Source of the DNA: Candidatus Sericytochromatia bacterium
GTDB lineage: Bacteria; Cyanobacteriota; Sericytochromatia; UBA7694
Direction: 5' to 3'
Length of the DNA: 64,000 nucleotides
NCBI GenBank assembly: GCA_018780035.1
Contig: JADMKE010000007.1
Span: 96,694-160,693, forward strand
Numbering within the stretch: the stretch's first letter is position 1; each line of letters starts with the position of its first letter. This document shows positions 40,810 through 49,819 of this stretch, piece after piece. Below the pieces are notes generated by a model, which saw only the letters and a list, made by a program, of their open reading frames with translations, made no database searches and was not told where the DNA came from. A program made the position numbers and the translations under genes.

Positions 40810-40881
40810 TGGGCAGTACAAGATTCGAACTTGTGACCTCCTCGATGTCAACGAGATGCGCTACCACTGCGCCAACTGCCC
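40810..40881 (-). tRNA. tRNA-Val (GAC anticodon)
   Basis: On the minus strand: acceptor GGGCAGT/ACTGCCC with A73, D-arm GCGCAGTGGTAGCGC, anticodon loop TTGACAT, and T-loop GTTCGAATC. It reads GUC and GUU. The 72-base gene is followed by CC but not CCA. Confidence 0.95.
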
Positions 40882-41027
40882 TTTGATTTAAGAAGTATAC
40901 GACATCTTAACATGTATGCGCTCTTCGCTCAAGATGATTGGAGCAAATGCGATTTAAGCTGCTTGAAGCAGATGCGTTATAATGATCACGATGAAGCAAC
41001 TCAAGACAGATAGAAAGAAGGCCGTGC

Positions 41028-41984
41028 GTGAGTAAAGAGGACACTGTACAACAGCTACTCGATAGAGGCCTGCAGGCCATGCAGAAAGAAGATATGGAAA
41101 CAGCCCGGAGCTGTTTTCTGGAATGTCTCCAAATCGATGATTCAATTGCCTCTGCTTATAATAATTTGGGACTGCTGGCCCTGGGCCAAGGCAATTTAGA
41201 ACAGGCCAAAGAACAATTGCAAATTGCAATCGAAAAAGATCCCCGCCTGTTCAGTGCTTACACCAATTTGGCAGCCATCGAACAGAGCCGTGAGAATCTT
41301 TCCGATGCCGAACGTCTCTACCTCAAATCCGTTCAGCTCAATCCCAATGCATCCGAAGCCTATTACAATCTGGGCCTGCTCTACGTCAAACAGGAAAAAC
41401 TGGTCCAAGCCAAAACCGCCTTTGAAAAAGTCACCCAACTCAACCCCGATAATTACGATGCCTTTTATATGCTTGGCAATGTCTACGGTACACTCCAAGA
41501 CTATTACGCCTCCATTGCCAATTTTCAGTATATTGTTTTTCACCTGCCCGAAATTCAAGAGGCTCGCGTGGCCTTGGCTGAGATGTACCGCCGCCAGGGC
41601 AAATACCCGCTGGCGATTCAAGAACTGCGCGCAGCCCTCGAATTGAGCCCCAATGATGTCGATGTTTTGCAACATCTGGGCCTGATTTTCCTCGAAACCG
41701 CCAACGGTGAAATGGCCTTGGGAGCCTTTGAGCGTTTGGTTGAACTCGATCCCAACCGGGCTGACGCCTATGAAACCCTAGCCATTCTCTACGATTTGGC
41801 TGGGTTGAGTGAAGCTGCGCTGGAGTCCTGTCGCAAAGCGATGGAATTGGACCCCGAAAATGAACGCACCCGCGACACCTATGCTGAGATGCAGAAAAAA
41901 AATGCTGAAATGGCTGCGTCGCTTGAAGCGGCAACTCCCCCAAGTGCACCGGAAGCAGAAATCCCAGCCGCAGAGGAAGTCTAA
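41028..41984 (+). CDS. TPR-repeat protein
   Basis: 318 residues of tandem tetratricopeptide repeats (about eight). Typical units are ASAYNNLGLLALGQGNLEQA, SEAYYNLGLLYVKQEKLVQA and ADAYETLAILYDLAGLSEAA. A short Ala/Glu/Pro tail ends the protein. GTG start, with GAAGG upstream. TPRs bind protein partners. The next gene follows after 3 bases, so the two probably work together, but the partner is unknown. Confidence 0.8.
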   Translation: MSKEDTVQQLLDRGLQAMQKEDMETARSCFLECLQIDDSIASAYNNLGLLALGQGNLEQAKEQLQIAIEKDPRLFSAYTNLAAIEQSRENLSDAERLYLKSVQLNPNASEAYYNLGLLYVKQEKLVQAKTAFEKVTQLNPDNYDAFYMLGNVYGTLQDYYASIANFQYIVFHLPEIQEARVALAEMYRRQGKYPLAIQELRAALELSPNDVDVLQHLGLIFLETANGEMALGAFERLVELDPNRADAYETLAILYDLAGLSEAALESCRKAMELDPENERTRDTYAEMQKKNAEMAASLEAATPPSAPEAEIPAAEEV

Positions 41985-41987
41985 AAA

Positions 41988-43274
41988 ATGTTTAAAGTTT
42001 TGTATATCGTCACCGGAGATACCTCTTTCGACGAAATGCTGTTTTTGGATACCTTTATCAATCAATTGCCCAGCAAAGAAATCGAAAACTGCATTTTGGC
42101 ACCACCGCTGCCTTTAAGTCATGTTGTTTTAAAAAATCGTCAGGTTCGGATTGAACAGGGCACTCGCGCAACGACACGCGAAACCTGGCAAGCTCTGCTT
42201 GCTGAATTTCAACCCCAGGTTGTGATTCTCTGTGACCCCGCCATTTTGCTCAGTCCCGACGCCCAAGCGCTGAGTTATTTTGAACTGGAGTGGCTAGAAG
42301 ATCTGCCCTGTGCCCTGAGTATTTTTGACTTCCGGGCCAATTTGCTCAAAGCAGAAAATGGAGAGTTGGCCCACAAACGCTATATTCTCAACGATCTCGA
42401 ACCCCCTGCCACCCTTGACTATGATTTTCTGATCAAAATCTGTCCACCCCACGATTATACTCCCAGCAGCAACCCCAAACTGATTCACTGGCACAACCGC
42501 GATCTCATGCCAAAACTCTCGGTCTATGCGGTCAAAGACGAAACTCGCCAAAAGCTGGGTGTGGACAAAGACAGCAAGGTTTTGACCCTGGTTTTCCCGG
42601 TCGAAAATATCATCATGGCCAGCGACAAAGGCCTGGGCAACCATTTTCAATTGGTCACCGACCTGATGATTCATTACCTCAATCAGCTCAAGGGCCATTA
42701 CCACCTCTATGTGGTCAACATGAGCCCACCGAGCGAAGAAACAGATTTTGACAATGTCAAAGTGCGCTATTTAGAAACCCTCGAAATGGATCTGCTCGAC
42801 TCGCTGCTCAAGGCCTCAGATCTCTTTTTGACCGAGTCGCTGACCTATCCCTCGCTGATTCAAAGCGCTTTAAGAGAAATCCCTTCACTCTGTCTGGGCA
42901 GCTCTGTCGGAATCAACAGCCAAGGCGTTTTGACCCATAGCTTTGAGAAACTCTCACCGATGGTCCAACTCAAGTTAGAGAGCATCAAAGCCGAAGCCCC
43001 CCAAACCCTGTTTCCCTATTTGTCTTTTCCGGTCGAACGGCGCGATCCCTGGCCCGGACGGACCCTGTTTCACAAACGCTTTTTCTTTTATTTGGTTGAT
43101 CTCTGCAACGAAAAAGAGATGGTCGAAACCCTGCAAGACTGCCTGAATGGGGGCCCCTTGCGCGATCAGTTTCAAGAAGAGTTGAAAAAATACATTCAAA
43201 CCAAATTGGATGGTCCCCGCGAAGCTGAACAGGTGATTCGCAAATTGAGCACAGCGCCCCCCCGTTATCTCTAA
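41988..43274 (+). CDS. Unrecognised protein, glycosyltransferase-like fold possible
   Basis: 428 residues. It opens with a Rossmann-like strand (VLYIVTGDTSFDE). A central region, LIHWHNRDLMPKLSVYAVKDE, is followed by SKVLTLVFPVENIIMASDKG and later ASDLFLTESLTYPSLIQSA. This order recalls the second half of GT-B glycosyltransferases, as in DUF6365-type proteins, but no nucleotide-sugar motif is clear. It may form a unit with the TPR gene. The stop codon lies in a tandem 12-base repeat. Confidence 0.5.
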   Translation: MFKVLYIVTGDTSFDEMLFLDTFINQLPSKEIENCILAPPLPLSHVVLKNRQVRIEQGTRATTRETWQALLAEFQPQVVILCDPAILLSPDAQALSYFELEWLEDLPCALSIFDFRANLLKAENGELAHKRYILNDLEPPATLDYDFLIKICPPHDYTPSSNPKLIHWHNRDLMPKLSVYAVKDETRQKLGVDKDSKVLTLVFPVENIIMASDKGLGNHFQLVTDLMIHYLNQLKGHYHLYVVNMSPPSEETDFDNVKVRYLETLEMDLLDSLLKASDLFLTESLTYPSLIQSALREIPSLCLGSSVGINSQGVLTHSFEKLSPMVQLKLESIKAEAPQTLFPYLSFPVERRDPWPGRTLFHKRFFFYLVDLCNEKEMVETLQDCLNGGPLRDQFQEELKKYIQTKLDGPREAEQVIRKLSTAPPRYL

Positions 43275-43305
43275 AGCACCTTCTAAAGTACCTTCTAAAG
43301 TACTT
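43271..43305. repeat. Tandem 12-base repeat spanning two convergent stop codons
   Basis: CTAAAG(C/T)ACCTT occurs three times in a row (43271, 43283 and 43295; the last is incomplete). The TAA stop of the upstream gene and the TAG stop of the convergent gene both fall in copies of the same unit. Confidence 0.8.
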
Positions 43306-43768
43306 GGCCACTCAAACGGACATATTGTTCTTCGAGAAAACGCTCAAAGGTTTTGTCCAACATGGGCAGGGCATAGATCGCAAAGCCAGTGGCGTTGTGA
43401 ATCAAGCGCAAAACATGGCCTGCCCGCGGCTGGGGACAGAGGGCAATAAACAGGGTATGTGTACTGCCGCTGGCATCCCAGCTGAGGTGGTATTGGGGAT
43501 CAAAATGCCCCGGCCAGCGCAGCGGCAGATTGACTGGCTGAGTGGCAATGGGCAAAAAACGGTACTTGAGCTGCAATTTCTTGGCCACGGCCTTTAGGGC
43601 CGCAGGGGTCGGGCGCATATTGACCAAGTCCAAATAAGACAATAATTGCTCAGGTGGAATGTCGTCCACGAAGCTGTCTAGGGAGCGCTTGAGAGGGGTA
43701 TGGGGTTCCGGCTCCTCTGAAACCTCGATAAACTGAAAACGATGAAAATCTTGAGAACGCTGATCCAT
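43295..43768 (-). CDS. Unrecognised protein, 157 residues
   Basis: A soluble protein of mixed structure. It opens acidic, has a helical region around EQLLSYLDLVNMRPTPAALK, then beta strands (HTLFIALCPQPRAGHVLRLI) and a C-terminal helix (DKTFERFLEEQYVRL). No ribosome site is evident. Convergent with the previous gene and divergent from serA. Family unknown. Confidence 0.5.
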   Translation of the reverse strand: MDQRSQDFHRFQFIEVSEEPEPHTPLKRSLDSFVDDIPPEQLLSYLDLVNMRPTPAALKAVAKKLQLKYRFLPIATQPVNLPLRWPGHFDPQYHLSWDASGSTHTLFIALCPQPRAGHVLRLIHNATGFAIYALPMLDKTFERFLEEQYVRLSGQVL

Positions 43769-43811
43769 ATGCTGTATTGTAAGCGGTCAGTTAAAAGGAG
43801 ACAATAGTCTA

Positions 43812-45401
43812 ATGAGCGCCCGAGTACTTGTTTGTGACCATATCCATGCTTCTGCCGTCGAAATTCTCAGACCCCTGGCAGAGATTACCGAATCTGGCCC
43901 GCTCTCCGAAGCCGAACTCTGTGAACAAATTGGCTTATACGACGCCTTACTCGTGCGCAGCCAGACCAAAGTCACTGCCAAAGCCCTGGCAGCTGCCGCT
44001 GGAAAAATGAAAATCATTGCCCGTGCGGGTGTGGGTGTGGACAATATCGACGTGGCTGCCGCCACTGAACACGGCATTGTGGTGGTGAACTCCCCCGAAG
44101 GCAATACGATTGCCGCCGCTGAGCACACCCTGGGTCTGATGATGGCCCTGGCCCGCTATATTCCCGCAGCGGACGCCTCGCTGAAACAGAATGAGTGGAA
44201 GCGCAAAGACTTCACTGGCAGCGAACTCTATGGCAAAACCCTGGGGATTGTGGGCCTGGGCAAAATTGGCTCACATGTGGCCAAGGTTGCCAAAAGCCTG
44301 GGTATGCATCTGATCGGCTATGATCCTTTTATCAATGCCGAGCGGGCGGCCCGCCTCGAAGTGCAGGTCATGGACCTGCCCAGCCTATTTAAACAGGCCG
44401 ATTTTATCAGCTTACATGTGCCAAATACGCCTGAGACCAAACACATGATCAATGCTGAGAGTCTGGCCAGCATGAAACCGGGTGTGCGGGTGATCAACTG
44501 CGCCCGGGGCGAATTGATCGATACCTTGGCCCTCGTGGCGGCCCTGGAGAGTGGTCACGTGGCTGGCGCGGCCTTGGATGTCTTTGAGCAGGAGCCGCTC
44601 AAGGACAGCCCGCTGATGGGGCTGGGACCCAAAGTGGTGCTCACACCCCATCTGGGCGCTTCAACCGAAGAGGCCCAGGTCAATGTGGCCTTGGACGTGG
44701 CCGAGCAGGTGGCGGCAGTCCTGCGCGGCGAACAGGCCCAAAATGCGATCAATATCCCCAGCATGATGCCCCACCTGCTCAAAGAGGTCCAGCCCTATTT
44801 CCCACTGGCGGAAAAACTCGGCAGTTTTATTGGGCAATTGCAGTCCTGTGCAATCAAAGAAGTGCGCATCACCTATTTCGGCGAATTGGCCGAAAAGCCC
44901 ACCGACCCACTCAAAGTGGCCGTTTTGAGAGGTCTGCTCAGCCCGACCCTCAAAGAGCGCGTGAATTATGTCAATGCCTTGCTCTTGGCCAAAGAGCGGG
45001 GAATAACATTGACCGAATCCAAATCATCGGAATCGCATGATTACGCCAATTTGATCCAGGTCGAAGTGCATTTTGAAGAGGGCAAACGCACGGTAGCCGG
45101 TGCAATTTTGGGCGAAAAACAAGAGCGGATCGTGAATATTGATGGTTTCCCACTCAGCTCGGTGCCCCAGGGCTGTCTCTTGATTATTCCCCACCCAGAC
45201 AAACCCGGCATGGTGGGTGTGGTTGGCGAGTTTTTGGGCAAACACGATATCAATATCAGCGGGATTCAATTGGGTCGCCACGCCCGCCGGGGGCCGGCAG
45301 TGATGGTCGTTAATATCGACGAAGCCCTCTCGCCAGAATTGCTCAAAATCATCGAGGCCCACGCAGAATTCCGCGACACCCGCATGGTGGTGCTGAGCTA
45401 A
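43812..45401 (+). CDS. serA: D-3-phosphoglycerate dehydrogenase
   Basis: 529 residues, the long form. The nucleotide-binding domain has GIVGLGKIGSHVA. The catalytic residues are visible in NCARGELID and LTPHLGAST. The enzyme oxidises 3-phosphoglycerate as the first step of serine synthesis. The allosteric substrate-binding domain (about 315-450) and a C-terminal ACT domain (DKPGMVGVVGEFLGKHDINI) suggest serine feedback. AAAGGAGA lies 10 bases before the ATG. The ABC exporter follows after 4 bases. Confidence 0.95.
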   Translation: MSARVLVCDHIHASAVEILRPLAEITESGPLSEAELCEQIGLYDALLVRSQTKVTAKALAAAAGKMKIIARAGVGVDNIDVAAATEHGIVVVNSPEGNTIAAAEHTLGLMMALARYIPAADASLKQNEWKRKDFTGSELYGKTLGIVGLGKIGSHVAKVAKSLGMHLIGYDPFINAERAARLEVQVMDLPSLFKQADFISLHVPNTPETKHMINAESLASMKPGVRVINCARGELIDTLALVAALESGHVAGAALDVFEQEPLKDSPLMGLGPKVVLTPHLGASTEEAQVNVALDVAEQVAAVLRGEQAQNAINIPSMMPHLLKEVQPYFPLAEKLGSFIGQLQSCAIKEVRITYFGELAEKPTDPLKVAVLRGLLSPTLKERVNYVNALLLAKERGITLTESKSSESHDYANLIQVEVHFEEGKRTVAGAILGEKQERIVNIDGFPLSSVPQGCLLIIPHPDKPGMVGVVGEFLGKHDINISGIQLGRHARRGPAVMVVNIDEALSPELLKIIEAHAEFRDTRMVVLS

Positions 45402-45405
45402 AACC

Positions 45406-47175
45406 GTGGAGCACGAAGAACAAGGCCTGCCAAGCGGTTTTAGTCAGCGTCTGCTGCTGCAAAGGATCTTGCCCTGGCTGCGTCCCCAGGCCAAGATCTT
45501 TGTGCTCTGTTTAAGCCTGCTACTGATTGGCTCAGGACTGCGCATTTTGGGCCCGATTATTTTGCAAACCGCGATCGATGGCTATATCCGCCAGGGCGAT
45601 TTCCCTGGTCTGCTGGCCCTTTTGGGGGGGTATATTTGCCTAATTCTGCTGGGCTTTGGTGCCAATTATTATGAACTGATCCTGCTCGAAACAGCCGGAC
45701 AAAGAATCATTGCGGGCATCAAAAACAAAGCCTTTTCCCATCTGCTCAATCTCGATTTGCCCTATTTTGACCAGACCAGCACCGGCAAACTCGTCTCGCG
45801 CATTGAAAACGATGCCAATGCCATGAAGGTTTTGTTTACCTCGGTTCTGACGCAGATTTTGGGCAATTTTGTGATTGTGCTGGGCATGTTTGCCGTGATG
45901 GGGTACAAATACGACTTTCAGTTGGCCCTCTATGTGGTCGGCCTCTGCCCATTGATTCTCTTGGCAGCCATTGGCTTTAACCGCTTTATGGCCCCGCGTT
46001 TGATGGCCGTGCGCAAAAATGTGGCCGACGTCAATGGCTACGTGACCGAGATGATTCAAGGCATGGTCACGATTCAGATGTTTGGCCAAGAGGCCAATGT
46101 ACTCAAAGAATTGGAAAAGCGCAGTCTCAAGAAATACAAACAAGACCGCGCCATCACCATTCTGTTTAACAGCTTTTTTAATTTCCTGTTTTTGATCCAG
46201 AGCATCGGGATCGTGATGGTGCTCTGGCTGGGGGGCCAACAGGTGCGCAATGGTGTGCTCACCATCGGCAGTTTGATTCTGTTTATGAATTTTATCCACC
46301 AGTTTTTTGTGCCGATCATGTTTTTGTCGGCCCAGTTTAACGAGTTTCAAAAGGGCATCGCCGGGGCCGCCCGCCTGTTTGAATTGCTCGATGAGCCCCG
46401 TCTCTACCCGGATCCGGTCCAAACCCTTGCTTTGCCCACACCTGAGCGCTGCCAGATTCGCTTTGAGAACGTCTGGTTTCGCTACAGCGATGAAAGTGAT
46501 TGGGTGCTCAAAGATCTCTCCTTTGAATGCCCCAGCGGTGAACATTGGGCGATTGTGGGCCCGACGGGCTCGGGCAAAACCACGCTGATCAACCTCTTGC
46601 TGCGCTTTTATCTGCCCCAAAAAGGCCGCATATTGATCAATGGCGTCGATCTCAAAGAACTGGATCCGGGCACTTGGCGCAGACAGGTTGGACTGGTCTT
46701 ACAAGATGTGGTGATGTTTCCCGGCAGTGTTTACGAAAATCTCGTGCTCGGTGAAAGTGATCTGCCTTTGGCAGAGATTCAGCCCCTGCTCGCAGAAATT
46801 GGTTTGGACGCGGTTGTGCAACGCCTGCCCGAGGGCTATCAGACCCATTTGCTCGAAAATGCCAGCAATTTAAGTTCGGGCGAAAAACAATTGCTGAGCT
46901 TTGGCCGGGCACTTTTGCGCAAGCCCGCATTGCTGATTCTCGACGAAGCCACCAGCCATATCGACCCCCAGACCGAACGCCAAATGAAAAATGCCCTGCA
47001 CACCCTGCTCGAAGGGCGCACGGCCTTGATGATTGCCCACCGCCTGAGCACAATCCAAAGTGCGGATCGGATTTTGGTGCTGCAATACGGCACCTTGGTC
47101 GAGAGCGGCAACCACCAGGAGTTATTGGCCCAAGACGGAGTCTATGCTGGTTTGAATGCCTTGCAGAAAGTTTAA
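45406..47175 (+). CDS. ABC exporter, fused permease and ATPase (MsbA/LmrA type)
   Basis: 589 residues: a six-helix transmembrane domain (about 25-320) and a nucleotide-binding domain (about 345-585). The latter has Walker A VGPTGSGKTTL, Q-loop VLQDVVMFPGSV, signature LSSGEKQLLSFGRAL, Walker B LLILDEATSHID and H-loop MIAHRLST. Half-transporter that would act as a homodimer. Substrate unknown; lipids or drugs are typical. GTG start, 4 bases after serA. Confidence 0.9.
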   Translation: MEHEEQGLPSGFSQRLLLQRILPWLRPQAKIFVLCLSLLLIGSGLRILGPIILQTAIDGYIRQGDFPGLLALLGGYICLILLGFGANYYELILLETAGQRIIAGIKNKAFSHLLNLDLPYFDQTSTGKLVSRIENDANAMKVLFTSVLTQILGNFVIVLGMFAVMGYKYDFQLALYVVGLCPLILLAAIGFNRFMAPRLMAVRKNVADVNGYVTEMIQGMVTIQMFGQEANVLKELEKRSLKKYKQDRAITILFNSFFNFLFLIQSIGIVMVLWLGGQQVRNGVLTIGSLILFMNFIHQFFVPIMFLSAQFNEFQKGIAGAARLFELLDEPRLYPDPVQTLALPTPERCQIRFENVWFRYSDESDWVLKDLSFECPSGEHWAIVGPTGSGKTTLINLLLRFYLPQKGRILINGVDLKELDPGTWRRQVGLVLQDVVMFPGSVYENLVLGESDLPLAEIQPLLAEIGLDAVVQRLPEGYQTHLLENASNLSSGEKQLLSFGRALLRKPALLILDEATSHIDPQTERQMKNALHTLLEGRTALMIAHRLSTIQSADRILVLQYGTLVESGNHQELLAQDGVYAGLNALQKV

Positions 47176-47188
47176 TATCACCTCCGCT

Positions 47189-47235
47189 GCCGCTTTTTCA
47201 AAATGTGAAGCGGCCTAAAAAGCAGAGTGTATAAT
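47189..47235 (+). promoter_or_regulatory. Hairpin and -10 box ahead of the defence operon
   Basis: GCCGCTT and AAGCGGC (47189-47195/47208-47214) form a hairpin after the ABC exporter gene, without a T-run. TATAAT at 47230-47235, directly preceded by TG, is a perfect -10 box. No good -35 box is seen. The operon's first ATG lies 39 bases downstream, so this is the likely promoter and may rely on an activator or an extended -10. Confidence 0.45.
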
Positions 47236-47273
47236 AGAAATCACCGACTCAACTGTCTTTGTTGTGAGAAAAA

Positions 47274-48731
47274 ATGAAACTTTGCAAACTCTATATTCCT
47301 GACTACCAGCAGTTCAAAAATTTTGAACTGGATTTGACCCACCCCCAAACCGGAGCCCCCCTCGAAAAAATTTGCCTGATTGGCCCCAATGGAACGGGCA
47401 AATCCACCCTCTTGGAGTTGATGATTCGCTTTATTAAAGAACCCCATATGCGTTTTCTCGACAAAGGTGCTGTGGAAATTGAGTTTCAAAAAGAACGAAT
47501 ATTATGCCTTGCCAGCCAAATCGGTTGGAAAATCCCTTTAAAAAATGGGAGCACCCATTCACTTTCTGGCGCTTATATTTATCTCAACGCCAAAGCCACA
47601 CAAGAATTAGATTGGCAAGCAGACCTGTTTAATCAGCCCTCTTTTGAAGAATATACTCAAGATCCTAAAAAAGTGTCCCAAAGTGCTGAGTATAAATATT
47701 TGATGCAAAAATATGCGGAATATATTGATCCAGATAGCTTTGCCACTACCTATCAAAACTTATACCTGCAAGATCACAGCTTGAGTCAATCAAATCTTTC
47801 TCCTGATCTTTTGGTTTATGCGCGTTCAGAATCTCAGCACAATCCCTTTTTAGATCTCAAAGATGTCCCGGTTGCAAGCGTAGATCAGGCGTTGGAACTC
47901 TTAAACACGTTTCCCTATTATCACGAGGTCTCACCTGAAACCAGTTCAGACTTTTGGAAGACCCTGATCTACCATCTCAAACTGCGTGAAAAACGAAGGG
48001 AAGAGTATGAACGTCAGCCAGATAACCTTGAAAAGACCAAGCGGCAATTGATTGAAGAGTTTGACAGCCAACACCCCGATATCTTAAAAAAACTGGGCCA
48101 ATTGTGGAACGAAATCCTGGCTCAAGCAGGCCTGGAATTGGATTTGGAACATATTTCTCAACCGGTTCAATTGAATGATAATCTCAAGGCCTATATTCGT
48201 CTAAAAGCAACGGGGGAAGCCATTCCCTATCACAAACTCAGCACAGGCATTCGCAATTTTTTATTTCGACTGGGTCATATTTATTCTCTGTTCTTTGAAA
48301 GAGAAATTGAAAGGGGCTTTCTCTTTGTCGATGAGCCCGAAAACAGTTTGTTTCCAGATTTGCTTTTAAACCTGCCTCAGCGTTACAGAGAATTGACCCA
48401 AGACAAATCAGGCAAACAAAATACACAATTGTTTATGGCGACACATCATCCCTTGATTGCAGCGCAATTTGAACCCTATGAACGCTTCATTCTCAATTGG
48501 AAAGAAGATGGTTCTGTTTCTGTACACAGGGGCGTCACACCGATTGGAGATGACCCCAATGATGTTTTACAAAAAGACTTTGAATTGGTCAATCTATTGG
48601 GGCCAGAAGGTCAAAAAAAGTTTTCTGAGTATCTTCATTTGCGCCAAACACTCCGCCAAACCCAAGACCAAACAGAAAAAGACACTTTGCTGAAAGACAT
48701 TATTGCCATTGGCAATGCCTATGGGTTTTAA
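47274..48731 (+). CDS. ptuA: Septu PtuA-like ABC/SMC-type ATPase
   Basis: 485 residues. Walker A is GPNGTGKST (residue 37), the signature is LSTGIR (about 322), Walker B is FVDEPENSLFPD (Asp-Glu near 353) and the switch His is in MATHHPLIA (about 390). An inserted helical region of about 200 residues lies between the two halves. This is the layout of PtuA and related OLD-like ATPases, which pair with an HNH nuclease in Septu anti-phage defence. The nuclease gene follows 6 bases later. A+T is clearly higher than in flanking genes. ATPase class is certain; the Septu assignment rests on the pairing. Confidence 0.82.
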   Translation: MKLCKLYIPDYQQFKNFELDLTHPQTGAPLEKICLIGPNGTGKSTLLELMIRFIKEPHMRFLDKGAVEIEFQKERILCLASQIGWKIPLKNGSTHSLSGAYIYLNAKATQELDWQADLFNQPSFEEYTQDPKKVSQSAEYKYLMQKYAEYIDPDSFATTYQNLYLQDHSLSQSNLSPDLLVYARSESQHNPFLDLKDVPVASVDQALELLNTFPYYHEVSPETSSDFWKTLIYHLKLREKRREEYERQPDNLEKTKRQLIEEFDSQHPDILKKLGQLWNEILAQAGLELDLEHISQPVQLNDNLKAYIRLKATGEAIPYHKLSTGIRNFLFRLGHIYSLFFEREIERGFLFVDEPENSLFPDLLLNLPQRYRELTQDKSGKQNTQLFMATHHPLIAAQFEPYERFILNWKEDGSVSVHRGVTPIGDDPNDVLQKDFELVNLLGPEGQKKFSEYLHLRQTLRQTQDQTEKDTLLKDIIAIGNAYGF

Positions 48732-48737
48732 GACACA

Positions 48738-49376
48738 ATGCAGTTTCTAAGCAAAAATCCCGATTCGGCCATTTTGAAAGAAGGCCAGAAATATAAATCA
48801 TCCTCTGGCAGAAGCAACCAAAAACTAAAACAAGCCTTACTCAAAGAACAACAGGGTTTTTGTGCTTATTCTGAAAAATACATCTCTAAGATAGACTCTG
48901 TAGATGTTGAACATTTTAACCCAGCCTTAAAAGAGCAAGATGATTATTTCAATTATTATGCCGTTTTGCGCTATTGCAACCAATACAAACAGCATCTTTA
49001 TCCCAAATTCGCAGAATCTGAATTTTTTAAAACACTGTTTTTTCAAGATCCCGAACAGCTTCACAGCCGCATTCAGTATTTCAAAGATGAAGTGGGTGGT
49101 ATGTTCGACAGTGTTGATCCTGAAGATCACGATGCTCAAAATCTGATTGAATATTTGGGATGGAACAGTCATGCACTGCACTCTGAGAGAAAAAAACATC
49201 TTGAGAGCATCCAAGCCATCATGCAAGATGCTGGCTATGATTCAGCTGAATCACAACTCGCATTTTTTAAAAAATTTCGTGATCGCTTGAGTTTCATTAC
49301 TATGTTAGAAAAAGAATTGAGTTTGCCTTTATTGGCCCTGCTCAATCAAATCCCACCCGAGCAAAAAGAGTCATGA
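48738..49376 (+). CDS. ptuB: Septu PtuB-like HNH endonuclease
   Basis: 212 residues. The nuclease core reads CAYSEKYIS (Cys42), VDVEHFNP (Glu58-His59) and LRYCNQYK (about 80). This is the TIGR02646/PtuB pattern, with Ser instead of the second Cys of the usual CxYC pair. PtuB is the effector nuclease activated by PtuA. It follows ptuA by 6 bases and overlaps the kinase gene by 4 bp (ATGA). The A+T content is the highest of the island: hand counts of 60-base stretches at 48901, 48961 and 49021 give 28, 42 and 35% G+C. Confidence 0.78.
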   Translation: MQFLSKNPDSAILKEGQKYKSSSGRSNQKLKQALLKEQQGFCAYSEKYISKIDSVDVEHFNPALKEQDDYFNYYAVLRYCNQYKQHLYPKFAESEFFKTLFFQDPEQLHSRIQYFKDEVGGMFDSVDPEDHDAQNLIEYLGWNSHALHSERKKHLESIQAIMQDAGYDSAESQLAFFKKFRDRLSFITMLEKELSLPLLALLNQIPPEQKES

Positions 49377-49819
49377 AAGGTGTTCTCTTTATAGGTGTTC
49401 AAGCCAGTGGCAAATCCAGTTTTTTTGCCAACCGCTTTGCCAAAACACATCTCCGTCTAAGTATGGATATGCTCAAAACCCGGCACAGAGAAAAAATTTT
49501 ATTGGAAGCCTGTTTAAAAGCCAAACAGCCGTTTGTTATCGATAATACCAACCCCACACGAATAGAGCGACAGAGTTATATCGAAAAAATGAAAGCCGCG
49601 CGATTTGAAGTTATCGGCTATTATTTCAAATCCAACATAGAAGCTTGTTTGGCACGCAATCGGACACGCACAGGTCAAGAGTGTATTCCAGAGGTGGGTC
49701 TGTTGGCCACGTATAAAAAGTTGGAATTGCCCACGTATCAAGAAGGTTTTGACCAATTGTTTTATGTACAGCTAACCACAGATGGGTTTCAAGAGGAGGT
49801 CTGGCACAATGAAGTTTGA
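49373..49819 (+). CDS. Stand-alone polynucleotide-kinase-like P-loop kinase
   Basis: 148 residues. The P-loop is GVQASGKSSFF (residues 8-18). FVIDNTNPTRIERQSYI carries the DNTNPT motif of T4 Pnkp-type kinases (AAA_33), and the lid has ARNRTRTG. The end, LPTYQEGFDQLFYV, also matches. These enzymes transfer phosphate from ATP to a 5'-OH of RNA or DNA. Only the kinase domain is present, with no phosphatase or ligase. It overlaps ptuB by 4 bp and the Thg1-like gene by 11 bp. I infer a role in preparing 5'-OH RNA ends for the Thg1-like enzyme. A small-molecule kinase of the same fold cannot be excluded. Confidence 0.75.
   Translation: MKGVLFIGVQASGKSSFFANRFAKTHLRLSMDMLKTRHREKILLEACLKAKQPFVIDNTNPTRIERQSYIEKMKAARFEVIGYYFKSNIEACLARNRTRTGQECIPEVGLLATYKKLELPTYQEGFDQLFYVQLTTDGFQEEVWHNEV

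Noticed and set aside
45640..46620. 326-residue minus-strand frame
   Set aside because: Antisense shadow of the ABC exporter gene, which has all canonical motifs.
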